From: an uncultured Flavobacteriaceae bacterium
GTDB taxonomy: Bacteria; Bacteroidota; Bacteroidia; Flavobacteriales; Flavobacteriaceae
Reading direction: 5' to 3'
Assembly: GCA_934675205.1 (NCBI GenBank)
Contig: CAKUPQ010000001.1
Location: forward strand, 186,001 to 250,000
DNA length: 64,000 nt
A model generated the notes under the pieces. The model was not told the origin of the DNA. It searched no databases and saw only the letters and a list, made by a program, of their open reading frames with translations. This document shows positions 32,744-40,956 of this stretch, one piece after another. Both the position numbers and the translations under genes were made by a program. Each line of letters begins with the position of its first letter. Position 1 is the first letter of the stretch.

Positions 32744-34444
32744 TTAAAAATTCGTCGAAATATTTACAGTAAGTCCTGAAGATTCGGGAACCCAACGACA
32801 AACTCCTCCGACACAAATCATTCCTCCTCGTTGTCTTCCGTAGCTCATTCCGATACGGGTTGCTCCTTTTACGAAAGCTCCTCCTACATTATAATAGTGA
32901 ATTCTTTCGTCTTTGTTATCATTTCCGTAATTGTATAAATCCTGAAAAAAGAACGACCATTTCAAAGACGGAACATATTCAAGGGTTGCAGCTGCCCAAT
33001 TTTTTTTATCTCTGTCTGTCCACAAGTGCTGTCCGATAACCCGTACAGACTGTGCATCTCCAAACTTATAAATTGCCTCACCTCCCACAACATAAGCCTT
33101 GTGTTCTCCTGTTGTATCTTCAATATATTTTTTGTTGTAATATTGCCCCATTGCCATAAAAATTGTCTGCCATTTGTCCGACAATTTTTTACGCATTTCA
33201 ATAGCTAAATCATTGTAGTATTTTCTTCCGAAATCAAAGAATTCCGTGCTTACTTCCCTGTTACTTACATCTAAATCCTGAGGTTCTAAAGCATTCCAAT
33301 ACGAACCGTTTACCGCAAAATAAGTTCCGTATTTTCCTCCCATCGGAGTATCTCTTTTGAACTGATAAAACAAATCGAATTGCCCTCCTATTTCTCCCAC
33401 TTTTACGTAAGGCGAAAATCCTGTTGCAGATGCCACCTGATACACATATATATTTTGCAGAGCATAATCATACTGTTTGGTCAGCGAGGGAACGTAATTT
33501 ACAACTCCCGTATTGAATGTGTTTCCGCTTAAAGTTCTTTCAGAAAACATTCCGATATTTTCCATTCTTCTCAAATTCACGTCTAACCCGAATCCTCTTT
33601 GAGAATATCCGAAGTTAATCAGCAAAGCGTTTCCGTCATATTGCTTGTCCGACAAAACAGTTTTCAAAGCTCCCTGACCTTCAACCAAAGCATCTTTGGA
33701 TTTATAAACGTATTCTGCTCCTGCATAAAATCCTCCTTTAGCCATATCAGCTCTAATGGAATACATATTGGTCATTTTATTCAATTCGGGATATTCGTCT
33801 TGCACATCTTCGTATCGGCTGACAAAACTCGTTCCGACATTCAACTCAACATCTTCCATATCAGAAATTTCCGAAAGGTCAAAATCTAAATTAACTCCCG
33901 AAATAAGTGATTCCGACAAGTCAAATCCCATTCCGATGCGTTGTCTTCCTCCGAGAACTGTGGCTTTAGCTCCTTTGGTAAATTCATATCCGACTCTTCC
34001 TCCAAAAATAGCATTGTTGATTCCGAGTTGTCTGTCTTCCCACGAACGCAAAACAAGTCCGCTACCGAATTGTTCGTAAAAATGCCCTGCGGTAACATCT
34101 AAACCAATATCCGTATTGTTGTATCGTGCATATATCGTTCCGATATGGGTTTTGTCAAGCTCGGGAGAATAATTCAGCAAAGCCATAGGAGAATAGGATT
34201 CTAACTGAACTCCAAATTCCCATTGACTGATAAAATAATCCGCTTTGATATAGTTGTTAGAACGAAAGCGTTCTACCGCATCAATTTCTGAAATCTTAAT
34301 TTTGTCGTCATCAATATACCATTGGCTGTTCGATTCAATTCCGACATTAAGCTGTCCTTGATTTTGATTTTGGTTTTGCTCTTCTTGAGCCATGGCAATA
34401 ATACTCCCGAAAGAAAATATTAGGCAGGTTAGTTTTCTAATCAT
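32744..34444 (-). CDS. DUF6029 family outer-membrane protein
   Basis: 566 residues. Signal peptide (LTCLIFSFGSIIAMAQE), a Gln/Asn-rich stretch (QNQNQNQGQ), then alternating polar/hydrophobic strands through the whole chain ending in LTVNISTNF, an outer-membrane beta-barrel signature with a terminal Phe. It matches the DUF6029 family of Bacteroidota; function unknown. It is directly downstream of a TlpA-type thioredoxin (18 bp) and is near an Omp28 lipoprotein, an arrangement that suggests the three are envelope components working together. Confidence 0.82.
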   Translation of the reverse strand: MIRKLTCLIFSFGSIIAMAQEEQNQNQNQGQLNVGIESNSQWYIDDDKIKISEIDAVERFRSNNYIKADYFISQWEFGVQLESYSPMALLNYSPELDKTHIGTIYARYNNTDIGLDVTAGHFYEQFGSGLVLRSWEDRQLGINNAIFGGRVGYEFTKGAKATVLGGRQRIGMGFDLSESLISGVNLDFDLSEISDMEDVELNVGTSFVSRYEDVQDEYPELNKMTNMYSIRADMAKGGFYAGAEYVYKSKDALVEGQGALKTVLSDKQYDGNALLINFGYSQRGFGLDVNLRRMENIGMFSERTLSGNTFNTGVVNYVPSLTKQYDYALQNIYVYQVASATGFSPYVKVGEIGGQFDLFYQFKRDTPMGGKYGTYFAVNGSYWNALEPQDLDVSNREVSTEFFDFGRKYYNDLAIEMRKKLSDKWQTIFMAMGQYYNKKYIEDTTGEHKAYVVGGEAIYKFGDAQSVRVIGQHLWTDRDKKNWAAATLEYVPSLKWSFFFQDLYNYGNDNKDERIHYYNVGGAFVKGATRIGMSYGRQRGGMICVGGVCRWVPESSGLTVNISTNF

Positions 34445-34462
34445 TTCTGTTGCATTCGTAAA

Positions 34463-34951
34463 TTATTTTTTTACTTTTCTTTTGATAACATTATACATCT
34501 CTTTTTCAGAACCCGGTGTATAATTAGAGTGTTCGTAAATCACTTCTCCCTTGTACAAAACAATCGTATAAGGCACATTAACAATGTTCAAAGCTCTTTT
34601 TAAATCGTGGTTGTCGTCAAGGATAATTTCGTAATCCCAACCTTTTCCGTTTACCATTGGTTTTACTCTTTTTTTGGTACGAGCATCGTCAATAGAAACA
34701 GCTACAAGCTCAATCCCCAATTCGTCCTGCCAATCCTGATATACGTTGTGAATAGCCGAAAGTTCGTTGATGCAAGGACCGCACCACGTAGCCCAAAAAC
34801 TGATAATAACCGGGTGTTTGGTGCTGTTGTATTTAGAAACATTTACAGTTTTGCCGTCTAAATTTTTCAGGGAAACATTAGGCATTTTATTTTGCTGTGC
34901 AAAAGAAAAAATTCCTGTAAAAAGGAATAATAAAAGGACTATTTTTTTCAT
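34463..34951 (-). CDS. TlpA-like thioredoxin-family protein
   Basis: 162 residues. A signal peptide (IVLLLFLFTGIFSFAQQ) exports it; the core has FWATWCGPCINEL with the CGPC active site near residue 57-60, followed by the cis-Pro region VNVPYTIVLY. It is therefore a periplasmic thiol-disulfide reductant of the TlpA/ResA type. The partner is not known, but the divergent Omp28 gene (35085) and downstream DUF6029 gene are candidates. A minus-strand -7 box lies at 34981-34988. Confidence 0.87.
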   Translation of the reverse strand: MKKIVLLLFLFTGIFSFAQQNKMPNVSLKNLDGKTVNVSKYNSTKHPVIISFWATWCGPCINELSAIHNVYQDWQDELGIELVAVSIDDARTKKRVKPMVNGKGWDYEIILDDNHDLKRALNIVNVPYTIVLYKGEVIYEHSNYTPGSEKEMYNVIKRKVKK

Positions 34952-34980
34952 ATTTTTGGGTTGTTGTTAAAAATGATTAG

Positions 34981-34988
34981 CAAATATA
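34981..34988 (-). promoter_or_regulatory. -7 box for tlpA-DUF6029 operon
   Basis: TATATTTG on the minus strand, 30 bp before the ATG. Confidence 0.5.
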
Positions 34989-35084
34989 TGTAAATTGAAC
35001 ATTAAGCCATACGATATTAAAAAAAAAATTATACTTTCGTATTATTATTAATTAGTGCAATAACAAAACACATACCATAAATTT

Positions 35085-36155
35085 ATGAAAAAAATATTTT
35101 TAACCCTGTTTACTTTTTTAGGAATTTCGATGTCCCTTGTTTCTTGTGGAGGATACGAAAATGATGATGATTTGACAGGGGAAGGAATCACAAGCAGTAT
35201 TATTGTTTCTTCAAACAAATTTAATATTGTTTTAGCCGAAGGAGATGAAGAGCAGGAAAGTTTTGTGTTTTCTGTTACCTCTAACAACGGAGTAAATATT
35301 ACCGATTTTTGTACGTTTTTTTTAAATGGAGCGGAATTGGAGTCGAATATTTTTACTCCCGAAGAGTTGGGAACTTATGAAGTAACAGCAAGATATGACA
35401 ATTTAGAAACAAATACGCTTACGATAAATGTTGTGGATATTGCTTCTACTTATTTTAAGCATAAAGTTCTGATTGAAGACTTTACCGGAACTTGGTGCGG
35501 TTGGTGTACGAGAATTATGTATGCTATCGAACTTGTTGGGGCTCAAACCGACAATGCTATTCCTGTTGCTATTCATAATAATGACGAGTTTGAATTTACA
35601 GGAAGAGTTCCTTTGGAAGATTTTCTGCAAATCGAAGGAGCTTATCCGTTTGCTTCTCTGAATAGAACTACGGTTTGGATGCCTTTGCAACACAACAATA
35701 TCAATCAACCGATTGCTATGATACAACCCATGTCTCCTGTCGGAATTAAAATTAATTCCAATCTGGGAGCATCTTCAGGAACGATTGATGTTTCGTTTTC
35801 GTTCAAAGAGGATATTTCGGGGAATTTAAGGTATGTTGTTTATGTTTTGGAAAACGGACTTACCGGCAACCAAAAAAATTATTACAGCAATCTTTACGGA
35901 GGAGGAGAAACTTTGTATGATTTTCCGCAAAACCACGTTTTGAGAGGAGTTTACGGAAATATTTTAGGAAATAATTTAGGGCAGTCAGCAACCGAAGATA
36001 CCGAAATTACACTTTCTGATTTACCTGTAAATTATTCTGCTGAAAATGTAAACAACTTACAGGTTATTGCTTTTCTGATAAACGAGCAGGGAACAGTACT
36101 AAACGTTCAGATTGCAGACGGAAATACCGAGAAAGACTACGAAATGGCGAATTAG
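35085..36155 (+). CDS. Omp28-related lipoprotein
   Basis: 356 residues. Lipoprotein signal with lipobox SLVSCGG, then a Bacteroides Ig-like region (residues ~40-125) and the Omp28 domain (~128-340). The domain contains VLIEDFTGTWCGWCTRIM, a thioredoxin-like CGWC motif characteristic of Omp28-like proteins, which are known outer-membrane or surface proteins; disulfide chemistry is possible but not proven. A second protein with the same type of motif lies at 39069. It is divergent from tlpA and upstream of anmK. Confidence 0.87.
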   Translation: MKKIFLTLFTFLGISMSLVSCGGYENDDDLTGEGITSSIIVSSNKFNIVLAEGDEEQESFVFSVTSNNGVNITDFCTFFLNGAELESNIFTPEELGTYEVTARYDNLETNTLTINVVDIASTYFKHKVLIEDFTGTWCGWCTRIMYAIELVGAQTDNAIPVAIHNNDEFEFTGRVPLEDFLQIEGAYPFASLNRTTVWMPLQHNNINQPIAMIQPMSPVGIKINSNLGASSGTIDVSFSFKEDISGNLRYVVYVLENGLTGNQKNYYSNLYGGGETLYDFPQNHVLRGVYGNILGNNLGQSATEDTEITLSDLPVNYSAENVNNLQVIAFLINEQGTVLNVQIADGNTEKDYEMAN

Positions 36156-36159
36156 AGTA

Positions 36160-36225
36160 GTTTACGGTTTACAGTTGTCAGTTTACAGAGCTGTAACCGT
36201 AAACCGTGAACTGTAAACCGTAAAC
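36160..36225. repeat. Repeat-derived intergenic region with 17-bp inverted repeat before anmK
   Basis: GTTTACGGTTTACAGTT (36160-36176) and its exact complement AACTGTAAACCGTAAAC (36209-36225) flank AGTTTACAG- and AACCGTA-type words. The whole gap between the Omp28 stop and the anmK TTG start consists of this heptamer-type repeat. Confidence 0.75.
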
Positions 36226-36227
36226 TT

Positions 36228-37289
36228 TTGAAACAAAAAATAATCGGAGTAATGTCAGGCACTTCGCTTGATGGAGTGGATTTGGCTGAAATTTCCTTTT
36301 CGGAAGAAAAAAGTAAAATTTCTTTTGCAATCGGAAAAGCTCAAACCGTTCCGTATTCGGAAGAATGGATTTTAAAACTCAAAAACGGAATAAATTATTC
36401 CGAAAAAGAACTAAAAGCTCTTAATTCGGAATATACAGTTCTTTTAGGAAGCATCATCAGCACATTCATTACAGAAAACAAAATCGAAAATATTGATGCG
36501 GTTTCTTCGCACGGACATACGATTTTGCACCAACCTCAAAACGGTTTTACACTTCAAATCGGGAATCTTCCCGAAATAGCTCAAATTGTAAATCAGAAAG
36601 TAGTTTGTGATTTTCGTGTTCAGGACATAAAATTAGGAGGACAGGGAGCTCCACTTGTTCCGATTGGGGATAGGCTGTTGTTTTCGGAGTATGATTATTG
36701 TCTGAATCTCGGAGGTTTTTCGAATATTTCGTTTGAAGAAAAAGGAGAACGGATTGCGTATGATATTTCTCCCGTAAATACGGTTTTGAATTTTTATGCC
36801 AACAAATTAGGATTCGATTTTGACGATAAAGGAGCAATTTCCAAAAGCGGAGTATTTAATAAGGAGCTTTTCGATAAATTAAATTCATTGGAGTTTTATC
36901 AGAAAAAATATCCGAAATCATTAGGATTTGAATTTGTCAAAGATGTCATTTTTCCGATAACCGAAAAGTACCAAACTCAAGAAGTTTTACGTACGTTTTC
37001 GGAACACATCGCTTTTCAGATTAGTGAAAATCTGTGTCATCTGCAGGAGCTAAAAAAATCAAAATTACTCATAACAGGAGGAGGAGCTTACAACGATTTT
37101 CTGATTGACCGAATTGGTCATTATCTGGCTAAAACCGAAATCGTTATTCCCGAAAAAAAGATAATCGAATACAAAGAAGCGTTAATTTTTGCTTTGTTAG
37201 GTTATCTGAAATTACAAAACCGAATTAACGTTTTGTCAAGTGTAACGGGAGCTGAACGCAATCACAGTTCGGGAGTTGTTTATAGGTAG
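36228..37289 (+). CDS. anmK: Anhydro-N-acetylmuramic acid kinase, with a probably replaced 3' end
   Basis: Phosphorylates and hydrolyses 1,6-anhydro-MurNAc to MurNAc-6-phosphate in murein recycling; cytoplasmic. 353 residues from TTG at 36228 (KQKIIGVMSGTSLDGVDLA); no ATG precedes MSGTSLDGVD, and the in-frame ATG at 36252 would cut off IIGV. Seen: GVMSGTSLDGVD (ATP-binding), SSHGHTILHQP near 92, VVCDFRVQDIKLGGQGAPLVPIGD (as FRVQDIKLGGQGAPLVP), and LLITGGGAYNDFLIDRI near 285. C-terminus: SSVTGAERNHSSGVVYR. Its last ~100 bp recur twice downstream (38136 and 38866), indicating that this 3' end was exchanged. Confidence 0.92.
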   Translation: MKQKIIGVMSGTSLDGVDLAEISFSEEKSKISFAIGKAQTVPYSEEWILKLKNGINYSEKELKALNSEYTVLLGSIISTFITENKIENIDAVSSHGHTILHQPQNGFTLQIGNLPEIAQIVNQKVVCDFRVQDIKLGGQGAPLVPIGDRLLFSEYDYCLNLGGFSNISFEEKGERIAYDISPVNTVLNFYANKLGFDFDDKGAISKSGVFNKELFDKLNSLEFYQKKYPKSLGFEFVKDVIFPITEKYQTQEVLRTFSEHIAFQISENLCHLQELKKSKLLITGGGAYNDFLIDRIGHYLAKTEIVIPEKKIIEYKEALIFALLGYLKLQNRINVLSSVTGAERNHSSGVVYR

Positions 37290-37340
37290 AGGTTATATCC
37301 CTTACAGAAACGGAAGTTGTTTAAAACTCACTTTTGAGTG

Positions 37341-37824
37341 TTATTTTTCATTGACAAGTTCTAATATTTCCTCAATGAAGTTGTCACTTAACCAAACATT
37401 TTTCGTTCTTAATTCTAATAAAAGAGTTTTTAGTTCAGTAATAAATCCTAACTGTTTGGCTTTTATTAAAACTCCGATAGTTCCGGTTACTTTTAGTCCG
37501 ATGTGTTTAGCGTGAAATCTCCCTAAAGTTTCATCAAGAATTATCAAATCAGCTTCTTTTTCTGTTGCTAATATAATAGCTTCGGCTTCACCTTTGTCTA
37601 AATCCAAGAAGAATGATAAAGACTTTTCGTGTTCAATAGCTTCTATTTTAATCCACTCAATTTTTGATAAATCGGTATAAAATTCTTTGTTTTTTTCCGG
37701 CTTCAATTTCATTGAAAACCTCTTTCGGGATAAAAACCTCTCCATACAAGTCTTTTAAAATTTGAAGTTTACCAATTTTCAGAAGAGAAATGATTGGAGT
37801 TGTATTTGAAACAATTTTAGGCAT
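37341..37824 (-). pseudogene. DUF3368/PIN-domain toxin, frameshifted
   Basis: Reading begins at the ATG at 37824 (MPKIVSNTTPIISLLKIGKL), overlapping the UPF0175 antitoxin by 8 nt, and runs in frame to EVFIPKEVFNEIEAGK. There an A7 run (T7 at 37690-37696) replaces the A6 needed, and the downstream PIN core NKEFYTDLSKIEW...DKGEAEAIILATE...LIILDETLGR...KVTGTIGVLI is in another frame, open from 37745 to 37341. Without the extra A the protein is about 160 residues, the family's normal size. PIN-fold acidic residues (E in GEAEA, D in ILDE) are intact. As read, translation stops soon after the A-run. The fault is in a homopolymer, so slippage or sequencing error is possible. Confidence 0.82.
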
Positions 37825-38065
37825 TTTCTAAATCCTCGTTTAAGTTTTCGCTATTCAAAAATGTAACTTCATATTTTCCTAATAAGTCTAAAAACTCAAT
37901 TCTTGACATCTGCAAAACCTTTGCGGCTGTTCCTGATGAAACCTTACCTAACTCAAAAAGTTTTACAAGAGCAGAAATTTTGATTTCCTTTCCAAAATCG
38001 CTTTTACTCATTCTCATCGAATTAGCTAAATAATCGGGATATTCTATTGAAATTATTTGTGCCAT
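37817..38065 (-). CDS. UPF0175 family antitoxin
   Basis: 82 residues, small UPF0175 protein (SIEYPDYLANSMRMSKSDFG, then EIKISALVKLFELGKVSSGTAAKVLQMSRIEFLDLLGKY). UPF0175 proteins pair with DUF3368 PIN toxins. It is first in a two-gene operon with the (frameshifted) PIN gene, overlapping it by 8 nt; a -7 box TATCTTTG lies at 38087-38094 on the minus strand. Intact. Confidence 0.85.
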   Translation of the reverse strand: MAQIISIEYPDYLANSMRMSKSDFGKEIKISALVKLFELGKVSSGTAAKVLQMSRIEFLDLLGKYEVTFLNSENLNEDLENA

Positions 38066-38086
38066 TTTTTACAAATTTTGATACTT

Positions 38087-38094
38087 CAAAGATA
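38087..38094 (-). promoter_or_regulatory. -7 box for the UPF0175/DUF3368 cassette
   Basis: TATCTTTG on the minus strand, 22 bp before the antitoxin ATG and about 40 bp from the anmK fragment at 38136. Confidence 0.6.
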
Positions 38095-38135
38095 CATTAA
38101 ATTTCTGACATTTAACAAAGTAGCTCTAAATCTCC

Positions 38136-38197
38136 TTTTGTCAAGCGTAACAGGAGCTGAACGCAATCACAGTTCGGGAGTTGTTTATGGGAAGTAG
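38136..38197 (+). pseudogene. Displaced fragment of the anmK 3' end (copy 2), with its own stop
   Basis: The first 53 bp match the native anmK 3' end (from 37231) with 2 mismatches, both silent (AGT/AGC and ACG/ACA). In the anmK frame it reads LSSVTGAERNHSSGVVYGK and then TAG, so the copy keeps a proper coding end with a different last-residue set (YGK instead of YR). It lies between the two TA cassettes. Confidence 0.88.
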
Positions 38198-38207
38198 TTA
38201 GAGGTTT

Positions 38208-38492
38208 TTAAGCAGTTATTGGATTGATCTGTATCTGTCCTCCGATTGCTTTCAAAACTTTCATTATTGTCGCAAATTGAGGTTTAGATCCTTCAGATAA
38301 GGCTTTGTATAAACTTGGTCGGCTAAAACCTGTTTCTTCTGCAATTTTAGTCATTCCGATTGCTTTGGCAACGTGTCCGATTGCAGTAATTATTTCTGAA
38401 TCATCACCTTCTTGCAGAACTTCATTAAGATATTCGGCAATCATTTCGTTGCTGTCCAAATAATCTGCAATATCAAATTTTGATGTTTCCAT
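38208..38492 (-). CDS. HigA-like addiction-module antitoxin (HTH)
   Basis: 94 residues. The N-terminus FDIADYLDSNEMIAEYLNEV is followed by a helix-turn-helix (GMTKIAEETGFSRPSLYKALSEGSKPQF) typical of the addiction-module antidote family (TIGR02684) that pairs with RelE/HigB-type toxins. It represses its operon and neutralises the toxin. Here it lies downstream of a toxin gene that is frameshifted. Intact. Confidence 0.88.
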   Translation of the reverse strand: METSKFDIADYLDSNEMIAEYLNEVLQEGDDSEIITAIGHVAKAIGMTKIAEETGFSRPSLYKALSEGSKPQFATIMKVLKAIGGQIQINPITA

Positions 38493-38496
38493 TTTC

Positions 38497-38794
38497 TTAT
38501 TTTTTTAATTTATCCCAAATTTGTTTAGCTTTTTCAATGTCTTTCTGTTGAGTTGATTTATCTCCTCCAATTAGCAGAATAATAATTTTTCCGTCAGTTT
38601 CCTTGAAATAAACCCGATAGCCTTTTGCATAATTGATTTTATTTCACTAATTCCATTCCAACCGGCTGACAATCTCCAAAATGTTCGTCTTTTTCCAGTT
38701 TCTGTATTCTGAACAAAATTTTCGATTTTGCTCTCAAATCCTTTAACTTTTTCAACCACTTGTCAAATTCTATCGTTTTCTCAATAAAGTACAT
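38497..38794 (-). pseudogene. HigB/RelE-type toxin (Gp49-like), frameshifted twice
   Basis: From the ATG at 38794: MYFIEKTIEFDKWLKKLKDL, through GDCQPVG. Then two single-base deletions follow: an A is missing from an A3 run (near 38656), after which NGISEIK is in the second frame, and an A is missing from an A5 run (T4 at 38637-38640), after which the third frame continues INYAKGYRVYFKETDGKIII and ends at 38497-38499. The joined product matches the phage-derived Gp49-like/HigB family well. As read, the product stops about 12 residues after GDC. The promoter-like TATTTTTG at 38819-38826 precedes it. Confidence 0.85.
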
Positions 38795-38818
38795 TTTGCC
38801 ACTGTATTCATTTGGATA

Positions 38819-38826
38819 CAAAAATA
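38819..38826 (-). promoter_or_regulatory. -7 box for the HigB/HigA-like cassette
   Basis: TATTTTTG on the minus strand, 25 bp before the toxin ATG. Confidence 0.5.
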
Positions 38827-38865
38827 GTAAAGAAATATTGAATACAAAATTTTTTATTTATTTTC

Positions 38866-38972
38866 TTTTTGCTTTGTTAGGTTATCTGAAATTACAAAAC
38901 CGAATCAATGTTTTGTCAAGCGTAACGGGGGCTGAACACAATCACGGTTCGGGAGTTGTCTATAAAAAGTAA
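38866..38972 (+). pseudogene. Displaced fragment of the anmK 3' end (copy 3), with its own stop
   Basis: About 100 bp matching native anmK from 37186, with seven base differences before the end, five of them silent. In the anmK frame it reads FALLGYLKLQNRINVLSSVT, then GAEHNHGSGVVYKK and TAA. The last residues (YKK) differ from those of copies 1 and 2. Silent-site divergence shows it evolved as functional coding sequence before it was displaced. Confidence 0.9.
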
Positions 38973-39023
38973 CTGTTTTTTTGTTTTTCTTAAAAATTCT
39001 TAACGAAATAATAATTTATTTTA

Positions 39024-39031
39024 TACATTTG
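39024..39031 (+). promoter_or_regulatory. -7 box for the secreted-protein cluster
   Basis: TACATTTG, 38 bp before the ATG at 39069. Confidence 0.6.
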
Positions 39032-39068
39032 GCTCTTTAATCAACATTAACTAAACACAAAAAATACT

Positions 39069-40949
39069 ATGAAAAAAATTTTTACTCTACTTTCGCTTAT
39101 CTTTATAGGTACGCAATTTTCATTTTCACAGACTTATTTTAGTGATGATTTTGAATCAGGTCAAAATGGTTGGACTTATATTGACCACAATAATGACGGT
39201 TACAACTGGTTACTGATGACGGGAACGCAATTAAGTTTACCAGCTGCTGCAGGACAAGTTTTGGTATCACGTTCTTGGTCTAATAATGTGCCTATTACTC
39301 CCAATAATTTAGCAGTTTCCCCAGCTATTGATTTAACAGGGGCTTCTGATAATGTCTTTTTAGAATATACTTTTTACGCTAATCAAGGCTTTCCGCAAGA
39401 TAAGTATAGTGTTTATGTTTCTACAGTAAACACAGCTACAGGTATTTTAGCGACGACTCCCATTCATACAGAAACGGGAACAGCTGTAACAGCTGCAGGA
39501 ACTATCAGAACGCTTGATTTGTCGTCTTATATGGGACAGATAGTATATGTTACATTTAGACATTACGATTGTTATGACTGGGATTTTATAGCGATTAATG
39601 ATTTGTCTGTAAAAACTATTAGTAATAATGATGTGTCGATAGAAAGTGTTGATGTTCAAGACTATGCTTTGCTAAATCAGGATGCAACATTAGGACTGAC
39701 TCTTAAAAATGTGGGAGCTAATGAAATCACTTCTGTTACTGTTAATTGGAATGACGGAACAGACCATACTGTTACAATTCCGGTAACAATTGCAGCTGGA
39801 GAAACAGCTACTGTAAATCACCCAACCGCTCTGAATTATGCTACAGCAACTAAATATGATATTACTGTTAGTGTTACAGAAGTTAATAGCGGTACAGACC
39901 CTGATATGAGCAACAATTCTCAAGACACATCTATTCGAGTAATTTCCCAAGACGGAGGAACTAAAGCTTTAATTGAAGAGGGTACAGGTACTTGGTGTCA
40001 ATGGTGTCCGAGAGGAGCTGTAGCTATGGAGTATATGTATAACAATCATAGTGATAAATTTGTTGGAATTGCAGTTCACAACGGAGATCCTATGACGAAT
40101 ACAGAGTATGATAATGCAGTTAGTTTTACTGGTTTCCCGGGAATGCATATGGACAGAACTTATAAAGATGTAGGTGTTTCATTGGAAATAATGGAAAGCT
40201 ATGTTTTGTGGCGTTCAGCTATTCCTAATCCTATTTCAATAGATATTGAAACAAGTGTTTCAGGAAATCAATTAACCGTTGATGCTTCTGCTACTTTTCA
40301 TTCAAATTATACAAATGCAAATTTAAGACTTGCTGCTATTGTAATAGAAAATAATGTTACAGGAACAACAAGTGGTTATAATCAAATCAATGCTTATGCT
40401 GGTGGGGGTAACGGACCAATGGGAGGATACGAAAATCTTCCATATACTGTTCCTGCAAGTATGATGGTTTATGACCACGTAGGTAGAGCTTTATTGGGAG
40501 GTTATAATGGTGTGGCTGGGTCTGTTCCAACAACATTAACAGACGGACAAGAAGTGAATTATACTTTTAACTATACAGTTCCTGCGAGTTATGATATTGA
40601 TAGAATACACGTGGCTGTTGTGGTTATAGATGCTGAAACAGGATATATTTTAAATTCTAATTCGGCTTATGTAGGGAATTTAGGTGTAAATAATCCGGCA
40701 ATAAATTCAGGATTCTCGGTTTATCCAAATCCTGCAAATGATATTGTAAATCTACAATTCAATCAGGACGGAAAATTTGCAGTTAAAGTTTATGATGTAA
40801 CAGGAAAAGAGGTTTTGGCTAAAGCACCTGAATTTTTAACGTCAAATGCTGTTTCATCTCTGAATGTTTCTTCTCTTTCTCAAGGAATATATATCATCAG
40901 TATTGAAGGAGAAAGTCAATCATTTAGTCAAAAATTAATTATTAAATAA
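39069..40949 (+). CDS. Secreted choice-of-anchor/Omp28-like protein with T9SS C-terminal sorting domain
   Basis: 626 residues. Signal peptide (IFTLLSLIFIGTQFSFSQT); an N-terminal beta-sandwich of the choice-of-anchor J type (SDDFESGQNGWTYIDHNNDG); a CARDB-like region (VDVQDYALLNQDATLGLTL); a thioredoxin-like Omp28 part with EEGTGTWCQWCPRGAVAMEY (C-x-x-C near residue 311); and a T9SS type A domain at the end (FSVYPNPANDIVNLQF ... LSQGIYIISIEGESQSFSQK). It is exported by T9SS and likely attached or released at the cell surface. Function unknown. Codons use GGT more than the housekeeping genes. Confidence 0.87.
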   Translation: MKKIFTLLSLIFIGTQFSFSQTYFSDDFESGQNGWTYIDHNNDGYNWLLMTGTQLSLPAAAGQVLVSRSWSNNVPITPNNLAVSPAIDLTGASDNVFLEYTFYANQGFPQDKYSVYVSTVNTATGILATTPIHTETGTAVTAAGTIRTLDLSSYMGQIVYVTFRHYDCYDWDFIAINDLSVKTISNNDVSIESVDVQDYALLNQDATLGLTLKNVGANEITSVTVNWNDGTDHTVTIPVTIAAGETATVNHPTALNYATATKYDITVSVTEVNSGTDPDMSNNSQDTSIRVISQDGGTKALIEEGTGTWCQWCPRGAVAMEYMYNNHSDKFVGIAVHNGDPMTNTEYDNAVSFTGFPGMHMDRTYKDVGVSLEIMESYVLWRSAIPNPISIDIETSVSGNQLTVDASATFHSNYTNANLRLAAIVIENNVTGTTSGYNQINAYAGGGNGPMGGYENLPYTVPASMMVYDHVGRALLGGYNGVAGSVPTTLTDGQEVNYTFNYTVPASYDIDRIHVAVVVIDAETGYILNSNSAYVGNLGVNNPAINSGFSVYPNPANDIVNLQFNQDGKFAVKVYDVTGKEVLAKAPEFLTSNAVSSLNVSSLSQGIYIISIEGESQSFSQKLIIK

Positions 40950-40956
40950 TCTAAAA

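Noticed and set aside
37690..37696. Programmed -1 ribosomal frameshift in the PIN toxin
   Set aside because: The A-run resembles a slippery site, but restoring the frame needs +1 or -2, so a classic -1 shift would not work.
38760..38972. 70-residue plus-strand reading frame ending in GAEHNHGSGVVYKK
   Set aside because: Its C-terminal half is a fragment of anmK and its N-terminal half is antisense to the HigB-like toxin; it is a displaced gene end, not a gene.
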